Made by a program: the position numbers and the translations under genes
Part shown: piece after piece, positions 8,360-18,518 of the stretch
Layout of the letters: every line of letters starts with the position of its first letter
How positions within the stretch are numbered: the stretch's first letter is position 1
The notes under the pieces: generated by a model
Told to the model about the DNA's origin: nothing
Databases searched by the model: none
Seen by the model: the letters and a program-made list of their open reading frames with translations, nothing else
DNA from: an uncultured Lachnospiraceae bacterium
GTDB taxonomy: Bacteria > Bacillota > Clostridia > Lachnospirales > Lachnospiraceae
Direction: 5' to 3'
NCBI GenBank assembly: GCA_949502235.1
Contig: CATBDC010000033.1
Coordinates: 1-43,929 of the forward strand
DNA: 43,929 nucleotides

Positions 8360-8462
8360 TAAAAATATGTATAGAATGATTATAGTAATTGAAGTGGGTA
8401 ATTTACAGACAAAATGTGAGATTACCTGAAATACACAAAATAAAAAGAGAAGGAGGAGACAG

Positions 8463-9851
8463 ATGAAAAAGAGGATCTTAAGTAGTATTTTGTGTGTGAT
8501 GCTGGCGGTATCAATGCTGGCTGGCTGCGGTGGCGGCGGCGCTTCTGACGAAGGCGCAAAGGATGACGCGAAGACAGAGGAAGAGGAGAGCAGCAGCGGC
8601 GGCGAGGAAGGTATGACAGAGGGTAAGAATACCTTTGTCGATGGAGGTACGGAGCTTTCACTCTGGACATTCCAGGAGCTGCATGTAGGTTTCTATACAA
8701 CAATGGCAGACCTCTGGAACGAGGAGAATCCGGACAACCCGATTAACCTGACCGTAACAACAGGGGAATCACATTCCTTACACAGCAAGCTTCTTGTAGC
8801 ATGCCAGGCAGGAGAGGGCACGCCTGATATCGCGGATATCGAGGTTGGATATTATGGCTCATTCTTAAAGGACGGCTATCTGCTTCCGCTGAATGACGCT
8901 GTTGAGCCATATCAGAATGATATTGTTATGTCACGTGTTAAGATGTACGGCGATGAGGAGAACTGGTACGGCGTAGACTTCCATCTCGGCGCTTCCGTAT
9001 GCTACTACAATATGGACATCATGAAAGAGGCTGGCGTTGACCCGGCTGCAATTGTAACATGGGATGACTATATGGAAGCAGGCAAGACAGTTCTTGAGAA
9101 GACAGGAAAGCCGATGTGCGCAGTTGAGACTTCCGACTTATTCCTTCCACAGATGATGATGCTTGAGAAGGGCGTTCAGTATGTTGATGATTCCGGAAAG
9201 CCGGACATCAATACAAAAGAGCACGCAGAAGTTATCGAGTATATCCGGGAGATGGTTAATTCCGGTATATGCGAGATTGCTCCCGGCGGCTTCTTCCACG
9301 CAGAAGAATGGTACGGACATCTGAATGAGGGCGGAGTTGCGTCTATTGCAATGCCTCTGTGGTACATGGGACGTTTCACAGATTACTGTCCGGATCTGAA
9401 CGGTAAGATTGGTATCTATGAGATTCCTGTATGGAATGAGGGAGATACCCGTGAGGTTCTTCAGGGCGGTACAGGTACTTCCGTACTTAAGTTTACAGAG
9501 AAAGAAGACCTTGCAAAAGACTTCCTGGCATTTGCCAAGCTGTCAGAAGAGGGTAACAAATACGAGTGGGATGTATTAGGATTTGACCCAATCAGAACTT
9601 CTCTGTGGGATGACCCGGAGGTTACTGAGAATCCTGACAACAAGTTCCTTAAGTATTTTGTAACCAATCCGTTTGATATTATCAAAAAGAACGGTACAGA
9701 TTTGACGGCTCCGAATATTGCAGGCGGATATTCTGCTACATACAGTGTTCTCGTATCAACAACCTATTCAAACGCATTTGAGATGGATACAGAGACTCCG
9801 GCAGCTGACCTGCTTGAGGCAGAGCAGTCTACAATCCTGTATGACGAATAA
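8463..9851 (+). CDS. Sugar ABC transporter substrate-binding lipoprotein (family 1 SBP)
   Basis: Extracellular binding protein of a CUT1-type importer (462 residues). The signal peptide MKKRILSSILCVMLAVSMLAGC ends in lipobox LAGC with C22 as the lipidated residue. A Gly, Asp, Glu and Ser-rich linker (to about residue 58) leads to the type I SBP fold (LSLWTFQELHVGF...). AGAAGGAGGAGAC precedes the ATG. It is the first gene of the arabinoside operon behind the AraC-type operator, so an arabino-oligosaccharide ligand is inferred from the enzymes that follow, not from the protein itself. A strong palindrome downstream may make it the most expressed gene of the operon. Confidence 0.92.
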   Translation: MKKRILSSILCVMLAVSMLAGCGGGGASDEGAKDDAKTEEEESSSGGEEGMTEGKNTFVDGGTELSLWTFQELHVGFYTTMADLWNEENPDNPINLTVTTGESHSLHSKLLVACQAGEGTPDIADIEVGYYGSFLKDGYLLPLNDAVEPYQNDIVMSRVKMYGDEENWYGVDFHLGASVCYYNMDIMKEAGVDPAAIVTWDDYMEAGKTVLEKTGKPMCAVETSDLFLPQMMMLEKGVQYVDDSGKPDINTKEHAEVIEYIREMVNSGICEIAPGGFFHAEEWYGHLNEGGVASIAMPLWYMGRFTDYCPDLNGKIGIYEIPVWNEGDTREVLQGGTGTSVLKFTEKEDLAKDFLAFAKLSEEGNKYEWDVLGFDPIRTSLWDDPEVTENPDNKFLKYFVTNPFDIIKKNGTDLTAPNIAGGYSATYSVLVSTTYSNAFEMDTETPAADLLEAEQSTILYDE

Positions 9852-9911
9852 AAAGAATATAGATTGAATGTTATGATAGGGTAGAAAGAGGGACAAAGTG
9901 TTCTTGAATTG

Positions 9912-9943
9912 GGGAGGGGGTATTTCTAGAAATACCCCCTCCC
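9912..9943 (+). promoter_or_regulatory. Perfect 32-nt palindrome between SBP and permease genes
   Basis: GGGAGGGGGTATTT and its complement AAATACCCCCTCCC flank a CTAG centre, an unusually GC-rich perfect hairpin for this region. No T run follows directly, so it looks more like a partial terminator or an mRNA 3' stabiliser. That would allow more binding protein than permease, which is common in such operons. Confidence 0.65.
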
Positions 9944-9978
9944 TGGTTCTTTATTTAAGAAGGAATGGAGATATAACT

Positions 9979-10881
9979 ATGGAAAAAAAGAGTATTTTCA
10001 AGCGTTTTCTGTACTCCCAGAAAGCGGCGCCATATGTGTTTATTCTTCCGTTTGTATTGACGTTTTTGATTTTCTTTGCTTATCCGATTGTCAGTACGGT
10101 TGTGATGAGCTTTCAAAAGGTTGCGGGAGAGAATACTACTTTTGTAGGTCTTAAAAATTATAAGATGCTGATGAACGCGGTGTTTTACAAAAGTCTGAAG
10201 AACAGCTTTTTCTATATGATCGTAAGCTGCGCGCTGATGATTCCGATTCCCATGATTCTGGCAACGATGCTGAACAGCAGGCATATGCGGGCAAAGGGAT
10301 TTTTCCGCAGTATGATGTTTGTTCCGGCCCTCACGTCAGTTGTTGTGGCGGGTGTTGTATTCCGTCTGATGTTCGGTGAGCTGGAAGGTTCTTTTATGAA
10401 TCAGGCAGCCGCAGTTTTCGGGAAGGATCCGATCATCTGGCTTAGAAAGCCTGTGACGGTATGGATTGCGCTGTTTGTGCTCTGTCTGTGGCGCTGGACC
10501 GGCGTAAACATGATGTATTACCTGTCTGGACTGCAGCAGATATCCGGTGATTTATACGAGTCGGCCAGCATTGACGGAGCAAGCGCCGTTCAGCAGTTCC
10601 GCTTTATCACGCTTCCGCTTTTAAAGCCAACGACAATTTACGTGCTGACGATTTCCATCTTCGGCGGTCTGGCAATGTTTACGGAATCGTATCTGTTATT
10701 TAACGGTAACAAGTCGCCGAACAATGTGGGCACCACCATCGTAGGTTATCTGTACCGTACCGGTATGGAGCAGAATAATATCGGAATCGGTTCCGCAATC
10801 GGAGTGATACTTCTTGTTATTGTTATGGTTATCAATGTCATTCAGCTTGCCTTAAACGGCACGTTTAAGAAAGGAGAATAG
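9979..10881 (+). CDS. Sugar ABC transporter permease (MalF/LplB type)
   Basis: First membrane subunit of the CUT1 importer (300 residues). It has about six transmembrane helices, starting with YVFILPFVLTFLIFFAYPIV. The cytoplasmic EAA loop that contacts the ATPase is YESASIDGASAVQQF...LPLLKP. The frame is open from GTG 9898, but that stretch lies in the palindrome; ATG 9979 with GGAG (9967-9970) 8 nt away is preferred. No ATPase gene is in this operon, so a shared MsmX/UgpC-type ATPase elsewhere is expected, as known for many Gram-positive CUT1 systems. Confidence 0.92.
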   Translation: MEKKSIFKRFLYSQKAAPYVFILPFVLTFLIFFAYPIVSTVVMSFQKVAGENTTFVGLKNYKMLMNAVFYKSLKNSFFYMIVSCALMIPIPMILATMLNSRHMRAKGFFRSMMFVPALTSVVVAGVVFRLMFGELEGSFMNQAAAVFGKDPIIWLRKPVTVWIALFVLCLWRWTGVNMMYYLSGLQQISGDLYESASIDGASAVQQFRFITLPLLKPTTIYVLTISIFGGLAMFTESYLLFNGNKSPNNVGTTIVGYLYRTGMEQNNIGIGSAIGVILLVIVMVINVIQLALNGTFKKGE

Positions 10882-10883
10882 GT

Positions 10884-11720
10884 ATGAAGAGTAAAAATAA
10901 AACATTATCGGTTCTCCTGTTTATATTTTTTATCCTTGTTGTGATTGTTACGATGCTGCCGCTTATCCTTCTGCTGGTATCATCCTTCAGGCCGGGTTCT
11001 GATTTGATGCGTTTCGGACTCAACTTTGATATTAACTGGGCAACGGCTAATTTGAACAATTACAAGCTTTTGTTCAGCGGACAGAACAATTACTTTAACT
11101 GGTATAAAAACAGTCTGCTTATCACGATAATTCAGGTCGTACTTGCGCTGTTTTTAAGCGCCTGTGTAGGATACGGATTTGCGATGTATAATTTCCGGTT
11201 CAAAAACGCGGTGTTTGCCTGCGTGCTTCTTGTTATGATGATTCCCACAGAGGTGATCATCCTGCCTCTTTACCGTCTGATTATCAATATGGGAATCATG
11301 GACAGCATGTGGGGAATTATGCTGCCGTACATAGTAGCGCCCATGCTTATATTCTTTTTCCGGCAGTACCTGTCGGGTATATCGAAGGAATTCTTAGATG
11401 CGGCGCGTGTAGACGGGTGTACGGAGTACGGAATTTTCTTCCGGATCATGATCCCGCTCATGAAGCCTTCCTTCGCGGCAATGGGTATTTATCAGGGCAT
11501 GTCAAGCTGGAATAATTTCCTGTGGCCCATGATTGTTATGCGTACACAGTCCAAGATTACTCTTCCGGTAGGTCTGCAGAGCCTGATGTCGCCTTATGGC
11601 AATAACTATGATATACTGATCGCAGGCTCCTGCTTTGCTATTATACCGATTTTGATTTTATTCGTATGCTTCCAGTCTTACTTTATTGAAGGCATGACTG
11701 CGGGCGGCGTAAAGGGTTAG
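10884..11720 (+). CDS. Sugar ABC transporter permease (MalG/AraQ type)
   Basis: Second membrane subunit of the importer (278 residues). About six transmembrane helices begin with the N-terminal LSVLLFIFFILVVIVTMLPL segment. The EAA loop reads LDAARVDGCTEYGIFFRI, then PLMKP. AAAGGAG (10869-10875) lies ahead of ATG 10884, two bases after the stop of the first permease, so the two are translated together. The C-terminus ends FIEGMTAGGVKG, a typical MalG-family tail. Confidence 0.93.
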   Translation: MKSKNKTLSVLLFIFFILVVIVTMLPLILLLVSSFRPGSDLMRFGLNFDINWATANLNNYKLLFSGQNNYFNWYKNSLLITIIQVVLALFLSACVGYGFAMYNFRFKNAVFACVLLVMMIPTEVIILPLYRLIINMGIMDSMWGIMLPYIVAPMLIFFFRQYLSGISKEFLDAARVDGCTEYGIFFRIMIPLMKPSFAAMGIYQGMSSWNNFLWPMIVMRTQSKITLPVGLQSLMSPYGNNYDILIAGSCFAIIPILILFVCFQSYFIEGMTAGGVKG

Positions 11721-11724
11721 GTCT

Positions 11725-12693
11725 ATGAGCGGAAACAGAAAATTAGAATTTAACAGCGTATGGATCCCCCAGCGCGCGGATCCATATGTATACAGACATA
11801 CAGACGGGCTGTATTATTTTACAGCCTCTGTTCCCGAATACGACAGGATAGTTCTAAGACGGGCGGAGAGCCTGGAGGCTCTGCCGGAGGCGAAAGAGCA
11901 TACCATATGGGTGAAGCATGAGGAAGGGCCTATGAGTGCACATATCTGGGCTCCGGAGCTTCACTATCTGGGCGGGAAATGGTATATCTATTATGCCGGC
12001 GGAGATAAGGACGATGTGTGGGAGATACGTCCCTATGTTCTTGAATGTACCGATGCAGATCCCATTACAGGAAGCTGGACCGAAAAAGGAATGATGCAGA
12101 GGGCGGATACAGACCCCTTCTCCTTTATGGATTTCTCTCTGGACGGGACTGTTTTTGAAAATAAGGGAAAATACTACTATGTATGGTCGGAGAAGGTAAA
12201 TAAAGGGAAAAAGATTGCAAGTTTGTATATTGCGCAGATGGAATCTCCATGTAAGCTTAAGATGCCCCAGGTGCTTTTAACCACTCCGGACTATGACTGG
12301 GAGAGAGTCGGATTCTGGGTCAATGAAGGTCCTTTCGTGCTTAAGAATGGAGAGGGGCAGATATTCCTTACCTATTCTGCCAGTGAGACGGGAATCTGTT
12401 ATTGCATCGGGATGCTGACGGCAGATGAAGACAGCGACCTTACAGACCCTCTGTCCTGGAGGAAGTCCCGGTATCCGGTTCTTTGTACAGACGAGGAGGA
12501 AGGAATCTACGGTCCGGGGCACAACTGCTTTACAAAGCTTCCCGATGGGACAGATATCATGGTGTATCACGCGCGGCTGGAAAAAGAGATTACCGGGGAT
12601 CCCCTGTATAATCCAAACAGGCACGCCATGCTGATGAAAATCGGCTGGGAAAGAAAGAATGGGATAAAGACTCCTGTGTTTAAATACGAATAA
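11725..12693 (+). CDS. Glycoside hydrolase family 43 (arabinofuranosidase/exo-arabinanase-like)
   Basis: Cytoplasmic glycosidase (322 residues, no signal peptide) of the five-bladed GH43 fold. The three family acidic residues are visible: the base D19 (RADPYV), the pKa-tuning D140 (SLDGTVF) and the acid E201 (VNEGPF). GPGHNCF near residue 260 is another family hallmark. Together with the two GH51 enzymes it should split arabinose from imported arabino-oligosaccharides; bond preference cannot be read from sequence. It starts 4 nt after the permease stop, with only a weak ribosome site (AAAGGG), so it is probably coupled. Confidence 0.88.
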   Translation: MSGNRKLEFNSVWIPQRADPYVYRHTDGLYYFTASVPEYDRIVLRRAESLEALPEAKEHTIWVKHEEGPMSAHIWAPELHYLGGKWYIYYAGGDKDDVWEIRPYVLECTDADPITGSWTEKGMMQRADTDPFSFMDFSLDGTVFENKGKYYYVWSEKVNKGKKIASLYIAQMESPCKLKMPQVLLTTPDYDWERVGFWVNEGPFVLKNGEGQIFLTYSASETGICYCIGMLTADEDSDLTDPLSWRKSRYPVLCTDEEEGIYGPGHNCFTKLPDGTDIMVYHARLEKEITGDPLYNPNRHAMLMKIGWERKNGIKTPVFKYE

Positions 12694-12707
12694 GAAAGGG
12701 TATTGAA

Positions 12708-14204
12708 ATGAAATTATATTTCAACGGACATCGAAAGCTTGGGACGAGAGACATTATGATATATGGACACTTTATCGAGCATTTTCACCGGCAGATATAC
12801 GGGGGCGTATATGATCCGGCAAATCCGCTGTCAGACGCGGACGGATTCCGTGAGGATGTGCTGGACGCCATGAGGAAAATAAAGGTTCCGATACTGAGAT
12901 GGCCGGGAGGCTGTTTTGTATCCTCCTACCACTGGAAAGACGCGGTAGGCAGGGAGAGAACGCCTTTTTTTGATAAGGCATGGCGGGTGGAGGACCCGAA
13001 TTCTTTTGGAACAGACGAGTACATAAAGCTGTGCAGAAAGTTAGGCTGCGAGCCCTATATCTGTACGAATGCGGGAACCGGTACTTCGGAAGAAATGAGC
13101 GACTGGGTAGAGTACTGCAATCTGGAAAACGAAGGAAAGTACGCGAAGTGGAGAATCGCAAACGGAAGTCCCAGGCCTTATAAGGTAAAATACTGGAGCG
13201 TGGGAAACGAAAATTACGGTTTCTGGGAAATCGGCGCCAAATCCGTGGAGGAATGGGGAAGAATGGCTGCGGAATCCTGTAAGATGATAAAACATGTGGA
13301 TCCGGAGACAGAGCTTACCGCCGCGGCCCTTACAGACTTGAACTGGAATATGAATCTTTTAAGTAAAAGCGCCCAGTTCCTGGACTGGATATCGATTCAT
13401 GAATATTGGGACGGAATACATCAGACTAACGACTATGCCGATTATGAGGCGGTAATGGCCTATACGAACCTGACGGAGCATTCCATTGCCGAGGTACGGG
13501 GGCTTCTTACGGCCATGAAGCTTGAAAAGAAAATTAAGATTGCCTTTGATGAATGGAATCTGAGAGGCTGGTATCATCCGAATGTCCATACCATCAGGCA
13601 GGGACGCACGAAAGAGGAATATCTGTATCCGCGGGATAAAAATGACGATAACAGCAGATATACGATGGCGGATGCTGTATTTACCGCCTGTTTCCTCAAT
13701 GCGCTGAACCGCAACTGCGATATCGTTGGTATGGCGAATTTTGCACCCATTGTAAACACCAGAGGCTGTATCTTTACCCATAAGGATGGAATTGTACTTA
13801 GAAGTACGTATTACGTCTTCGATTTGTATGTCAATTATCTGGGAGATGTTGTTCTTGACTCCTGGTGCCAGGATATGGAAAGCATGCAGGTGAGAAGCAA
13901 GGCGGGAGATATAGAGGATACTGACATGCTGGATATTGTGGTTACATCCTTCAGCGGCAGAGAGGGATACGCGGCGGCGGTAGTGAATAAGGCTGCTGAA
14001 AAAAGCGCGGGGCTAGAGCTTCATTTTGACGGGGAAACAAAAGGGCCGGTCCGGATGTATTATATTTCCGGAAACACCACAGAGTCCTATAACGATGTGG
14101 GGCGCGGGGATATTTCCATAAAGTGCGAAGAGCTGGGCGGATATGTTCCCGGCATGGAGATTAGGCTGAAGCCTCATTCGGTCAGCATTATACAGATCGG
14201 CTGA
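12708..14204 (+). CDS. Alpha-L-arabinofuranosidase, GH51 (first of two)
   Basis: Intracellular exo-enzyme that removes terminal arabinofuranose (498 residues, normal GH51 length). The (beta/alpha)8 barrel begins YGHFIEHFHRQIYGGVYD and RWPGGCFVSSYHW. Acid/base E168 lies in VGNENYG and nucleophile E282 in FDEWN, followed by a C-terminal beta domain. AGAAAGGG precedes ATG 12708. This paralogue differs clearly from the second GH51 at 14878-16395 (for example HFHRQIYGG versus HLGRAVYDG), so the pair probably differ in linkage or chain-length preference. Confidence 0.92.
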   Translation: MKLYFNGHRKLGTRDIMIYGHFIEHFHRQIYGGVYDPANPLSDADGFREDVLDAMRKIKVPILRWPGGCFVSSYHWKDAVGRERTPFFDKAWRVEDPNSFGTDEYIKLCRKLGCEPYICTNAGTGTSEEMSDWVEYCNLENEGKYAKWRIANGSPRPYKVKYWSVGNENYGFWEIGAKSVEEWGRMAAESCKMIKHVDPETELTAAALTDLNWNMNLLSKSAQFLDWISIHEYWDGIHQTNDYADYEAVMAYTNLTEHSIAEVRGLLTAMKLEKKIKIAFDEWNLRGWYHPNVHTIRQGRTKEEYLYPRDKNDDNSRYTMADAVFTACFLNALNRNCDIVGMANFAPIVNTRGCIFTHKDGIVLRSTYYVFDLYVNYLGDVVLDSWCQDMESMQVRSKAGDIEDTDMLDIVVTSFSGREGYAAAVVNKAAEKSAGLELHFDGETKGPVRMYYISGNTTESYNDVGRGDISIKCEELGGYVPGMEIRLKPHSVSIIQIG

Positions 14205-14218
14205 CAAAGGAGGGAAGA

Positions 14219-16395
<2,177 letters not shown>

Positions 16396-16413
16396 CGGGA
16401 GGTAAGAAGAAAA

Positions 16414-17478
16414 ATGGAAAAAACAATGAAGGCGCTGCGTATGTATGCTCCTGGAGATTTCCGTTATGAGGATGTGCCGGTGCCGGAGATAGACGATGAT
16501 GAGATCCTTGTAAAAATTGAGGGCTGCGGAATCTGTGCAGGCGATATCAAAACCCTGCACGGAGGCGTGCGCATCTGGGGTACAACTCCAGAGAAACGCT
16601 ACATAGAAGCGCCGGTTATCGGCGGGCATGAATTTGTGGGCCGTGTTGTTAAATACGGAAAGAATGTTACAGGAGTAAAGGAAGGGGATCGCATGGTTTC
16701 TGAGCAGATTGTCCCCTGCGGGGAATGCCGCTTCTGTAAGGCAGGCTATTATTCCATGTGCCAGAGACATTATATATACGGCTTCAAGGAGGATACCCAG
16801 GGTGGTTTTGCCGAATATATGAAGTTCAATAAACAGGGAATACACCATCATGTGCCGGAGGAGCTGTCCTTAGAGCAGTCTGTCTTAATCGAGCCGATGG
16901 CCTGTGCCATGCATGCCGTAGAGCGGGCGAAGATTGGGCATAATGATGTGGTAGTCATAAGCGGCCTTGGCGCCATTGGGCTTGGAATGGTCAGTGTAGC
17001 CAGAAGGATGCAGCCGAAGCTGATTATCGGACTGGATTTAAGACAGCAGCGCATGGATATGGCAGTGAAATGCGGAGCAGATATAGTCCTGAACCCGGCG
17101 GAGGTAAATGTGGGAGATAAGATCCGTGAGCTGACGGAAGGGTATGGCTGCGATGTATATATCGAGGCCTCCGGCAGTGAGAAGAGCGTGCTCCAGGGGA
17201 TGGACGCCATCCGATTCTGCGGGAGATATGTACAGTTCGGCGTATTTCCGAAGGCAATTACGGTAGACTGGAATGACATTGGCGATGGAAAAGAGATCGA
17301 AATCTACGGCGCGCATCTGGGCCCCTACTGTTATGAACCGGTGATGAAGGGGATGATAGACGGTTCCATCCATACGGACGGCCTCATTTCCCATTCCTTT
17401 AAGATGGAAGACTGGCAGGAAGCCTTTGAGGTGGCAGAGAAGGATCCGGACGCCTTCAAAGTCATGCTTGTTCCATAA
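16414..17478 (+). CDS. Zinc-dependent alcohol/polyol dehydrogenase (MDR family)
   Basis: Medium-chain dehydrogenase (354 residues), sorbitol or threonine dehydrogenase-like. Catalytic zinc ligands are C38 (GCGICAGD), H72 and E73 (GGHE). Structural zinc cysteines are C102, C105, C108 and C116. The Rossmann motif GLGAIGLG (about 184-191), followed by an acidic residue in GLDLRQQR, suggests NAD rather than NADP. The substrate is unknown; a pentose, polyol or sugar alcohol from the arabinoside pathway is the contextual guess. GGGAGG is 11 nt before ATG 16414. It is the last gene of the operon and is followed by a strong terminator. Confidence 0.88.
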   Translation: MEKTMKALRMYAPGDFRYEDVPVPEIDDDEILVKIEGCGICAGDIKTLHGGVRIWGTTPEKRYIEAPVIGGHEFVGRVVKYGKNVTGVKEGDRMVSEQIVPCGECRFCKAGYYSMCQRHYIYGFKEDTQGGFAEYMKFNKQGIHHHVPEELSLEQSVLIEPMACAMHAVERAKIGHNDVVVISGLGAIGLGMVSVARRMQPKLIIGLDLRQQRMDMAVKCGADIVLNPAEVNVGDKIRELTEGYGCDVYIEASGSEKSVLQGMDAIRFCGRYVQFGVFPKAITVDWNDIGDGKEIEIYGAHLGPYCYEPVMKGMIDGSIHTDGLISHSFKMEDWQEAFEVAEKDPDAFKVMLVP

Positions 17479-17485
17479 AAGAGAG

Positions 17486-17526
17486 ACAGGAAAAATCCGC
17501 GGATAATGCGGATTTTTCCTGTTTTT
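17486..17526 (+). terminator. Intrinsic terminator of the arabinoside operon
   Basis: A perfect 15-bp stem ACAGGAAAAATCCGC (17486-17500) and GCGGATTTTTCCTGT (17508-17522), with loop GGATAAT and then a T run. It lies 8 nt after the dehydrogenase stop. Confidence 0.93.
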
Positions 17527-17556
17527 AGTCTGCGCGCTATGGGCGCGCTCTAATGG

Positions 17557-17646
17557 TTATTTACATTCCCGGATAATGGCCTTTACAGCCTTCGCTACAT
17601 TCTCCCTGGAGGTTCCTCCTAAATAATGTACTGATTTTAGTATTAA
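17557..17646 (-). pseudogene. Possible 3' remnant of an unidentified gene
   Basis: In the 326-nt gap after the dehydrogenase, the minus strand is open for 29 codons, ending ...GGTSRENVAKAVKAIIRECK and a stop. It reads like a protein C-terminus with coding-like composition, but has no start codon (preceded by an in-frame TAG at 17647-17649). I cannot name the family. The rest of the gap holds only a -10-like TATAAT at 17749-17754, probably for the ABC genes. Confidence 0.3.
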
Positions 17647-17804
17647 CTAAATTGGAGATAAAGTCAACCGTGATTCCGATTCATATGCAAAATGGGTAGG
17701 ATACGCAGTTTAATAGAAAATTCATTTTCCTTCTATGACTATAGATGATATAATATACGCGAAAGCAATGAAAACCGACTGCGGGTCAAATATGGAGGAA
17801 GCAT

Positions 17805-18509
17805 ATGGATGGTTTTGTCTCACTAAAGGACGTAAAAAAGATATATAAGATGGGTGAGGTCGAGATTATGGCAGCGGCCGGAATCGACTTTGATATAAAA
17901 GAAGGGGAATTTGCCGTAGTGGTAGGGCCCAGCGGCGCGGGAAAGACAACCGTGCTCAATATTTTAGGGGGCATGGATACAGCCACAAAGGGACAGGTTC
18001 TTGTGGACGGCAGAAATATCGCAAGGTATTCCCAGAAGCAGCTTACGGCCTACAGAAGGGATGATATCGGCTTTGTATTCCAGTTTTATAACCTGATTCC
18101 GAACCTTACAGCGCTGGAAAATGTGGAGCTTGCCCTTCAGATCTGTAAGGATCCCATGGATGCGAGGGAGGTTATGGAGGAGGTAGGGCTTGGGGAACGT
18201 CTGGATAATTTCCCGGCCCAGCTCTCAGGAGGAGAGCAGCAGCGGGTATCCATTGCCAGAGCCCTGGCCAAGAATCCGAAGCTTCTTCTGTGCGATGAGC
18301 CCACAGGAGCCCTTGATTATAATACAGGAAAGGCAATTCTTAAGCTTTTACAGGATACATGCCGGAACAAGGGAATGACGGTTGTCCTGATTACGCACAA
18401 TTTGGCCATAGCGCCTATGGCGGACCGGGTGATTAAGATTAAAAACGGACGGGTATCCAGTATCACAGAAAATCCCCATCCGGTTTCGGTAGAGACGATA
18501 GAGTGGTAG
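17805..18509 (+). CDS. ABC transporter ATP-binding protein (MacB/LolD-like)
   Basis: Cytoplasmic ATPase (234 residues) that powers the FtsX-type permease encoded next. Walker A is GPSGAGKTT (41-49), Q-loop [16 protein letters not shown], signature [15 protein letters not shown] and Walker [13 protein letters not shown], with the H-loop in LITHN. The sequence is typical of the MacB/LolD/FtsE group rather than of importers. GGAGG (17794-17798) lies 6 nt before ATG 17805. The stop is 9 nt from the permease start, so the two form an operon. Confidence 0.94.
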   Translation: MDGFVSLKDVKKIYKMGEVEIMAAAGIDFDIKEGEFAVVVGPSGAGKTTVLNILGGMDTATKGQVLVDGRNIARYSQKQLTAYRRDDIGFVFQFYNLIPNLTALENVELALQICKDPMDAREVMEEVGLGERLDNFPAQLSGGEQQRVSIARALAKNPKLLLCDEPTGALDYNTGKAILKLLQDTCRNKGMTVVLITHNLAIAPMADRVIKIKNGRVSSITENPHPVSVETIEW

Positions 18510-18518
18510 GGAATACAG

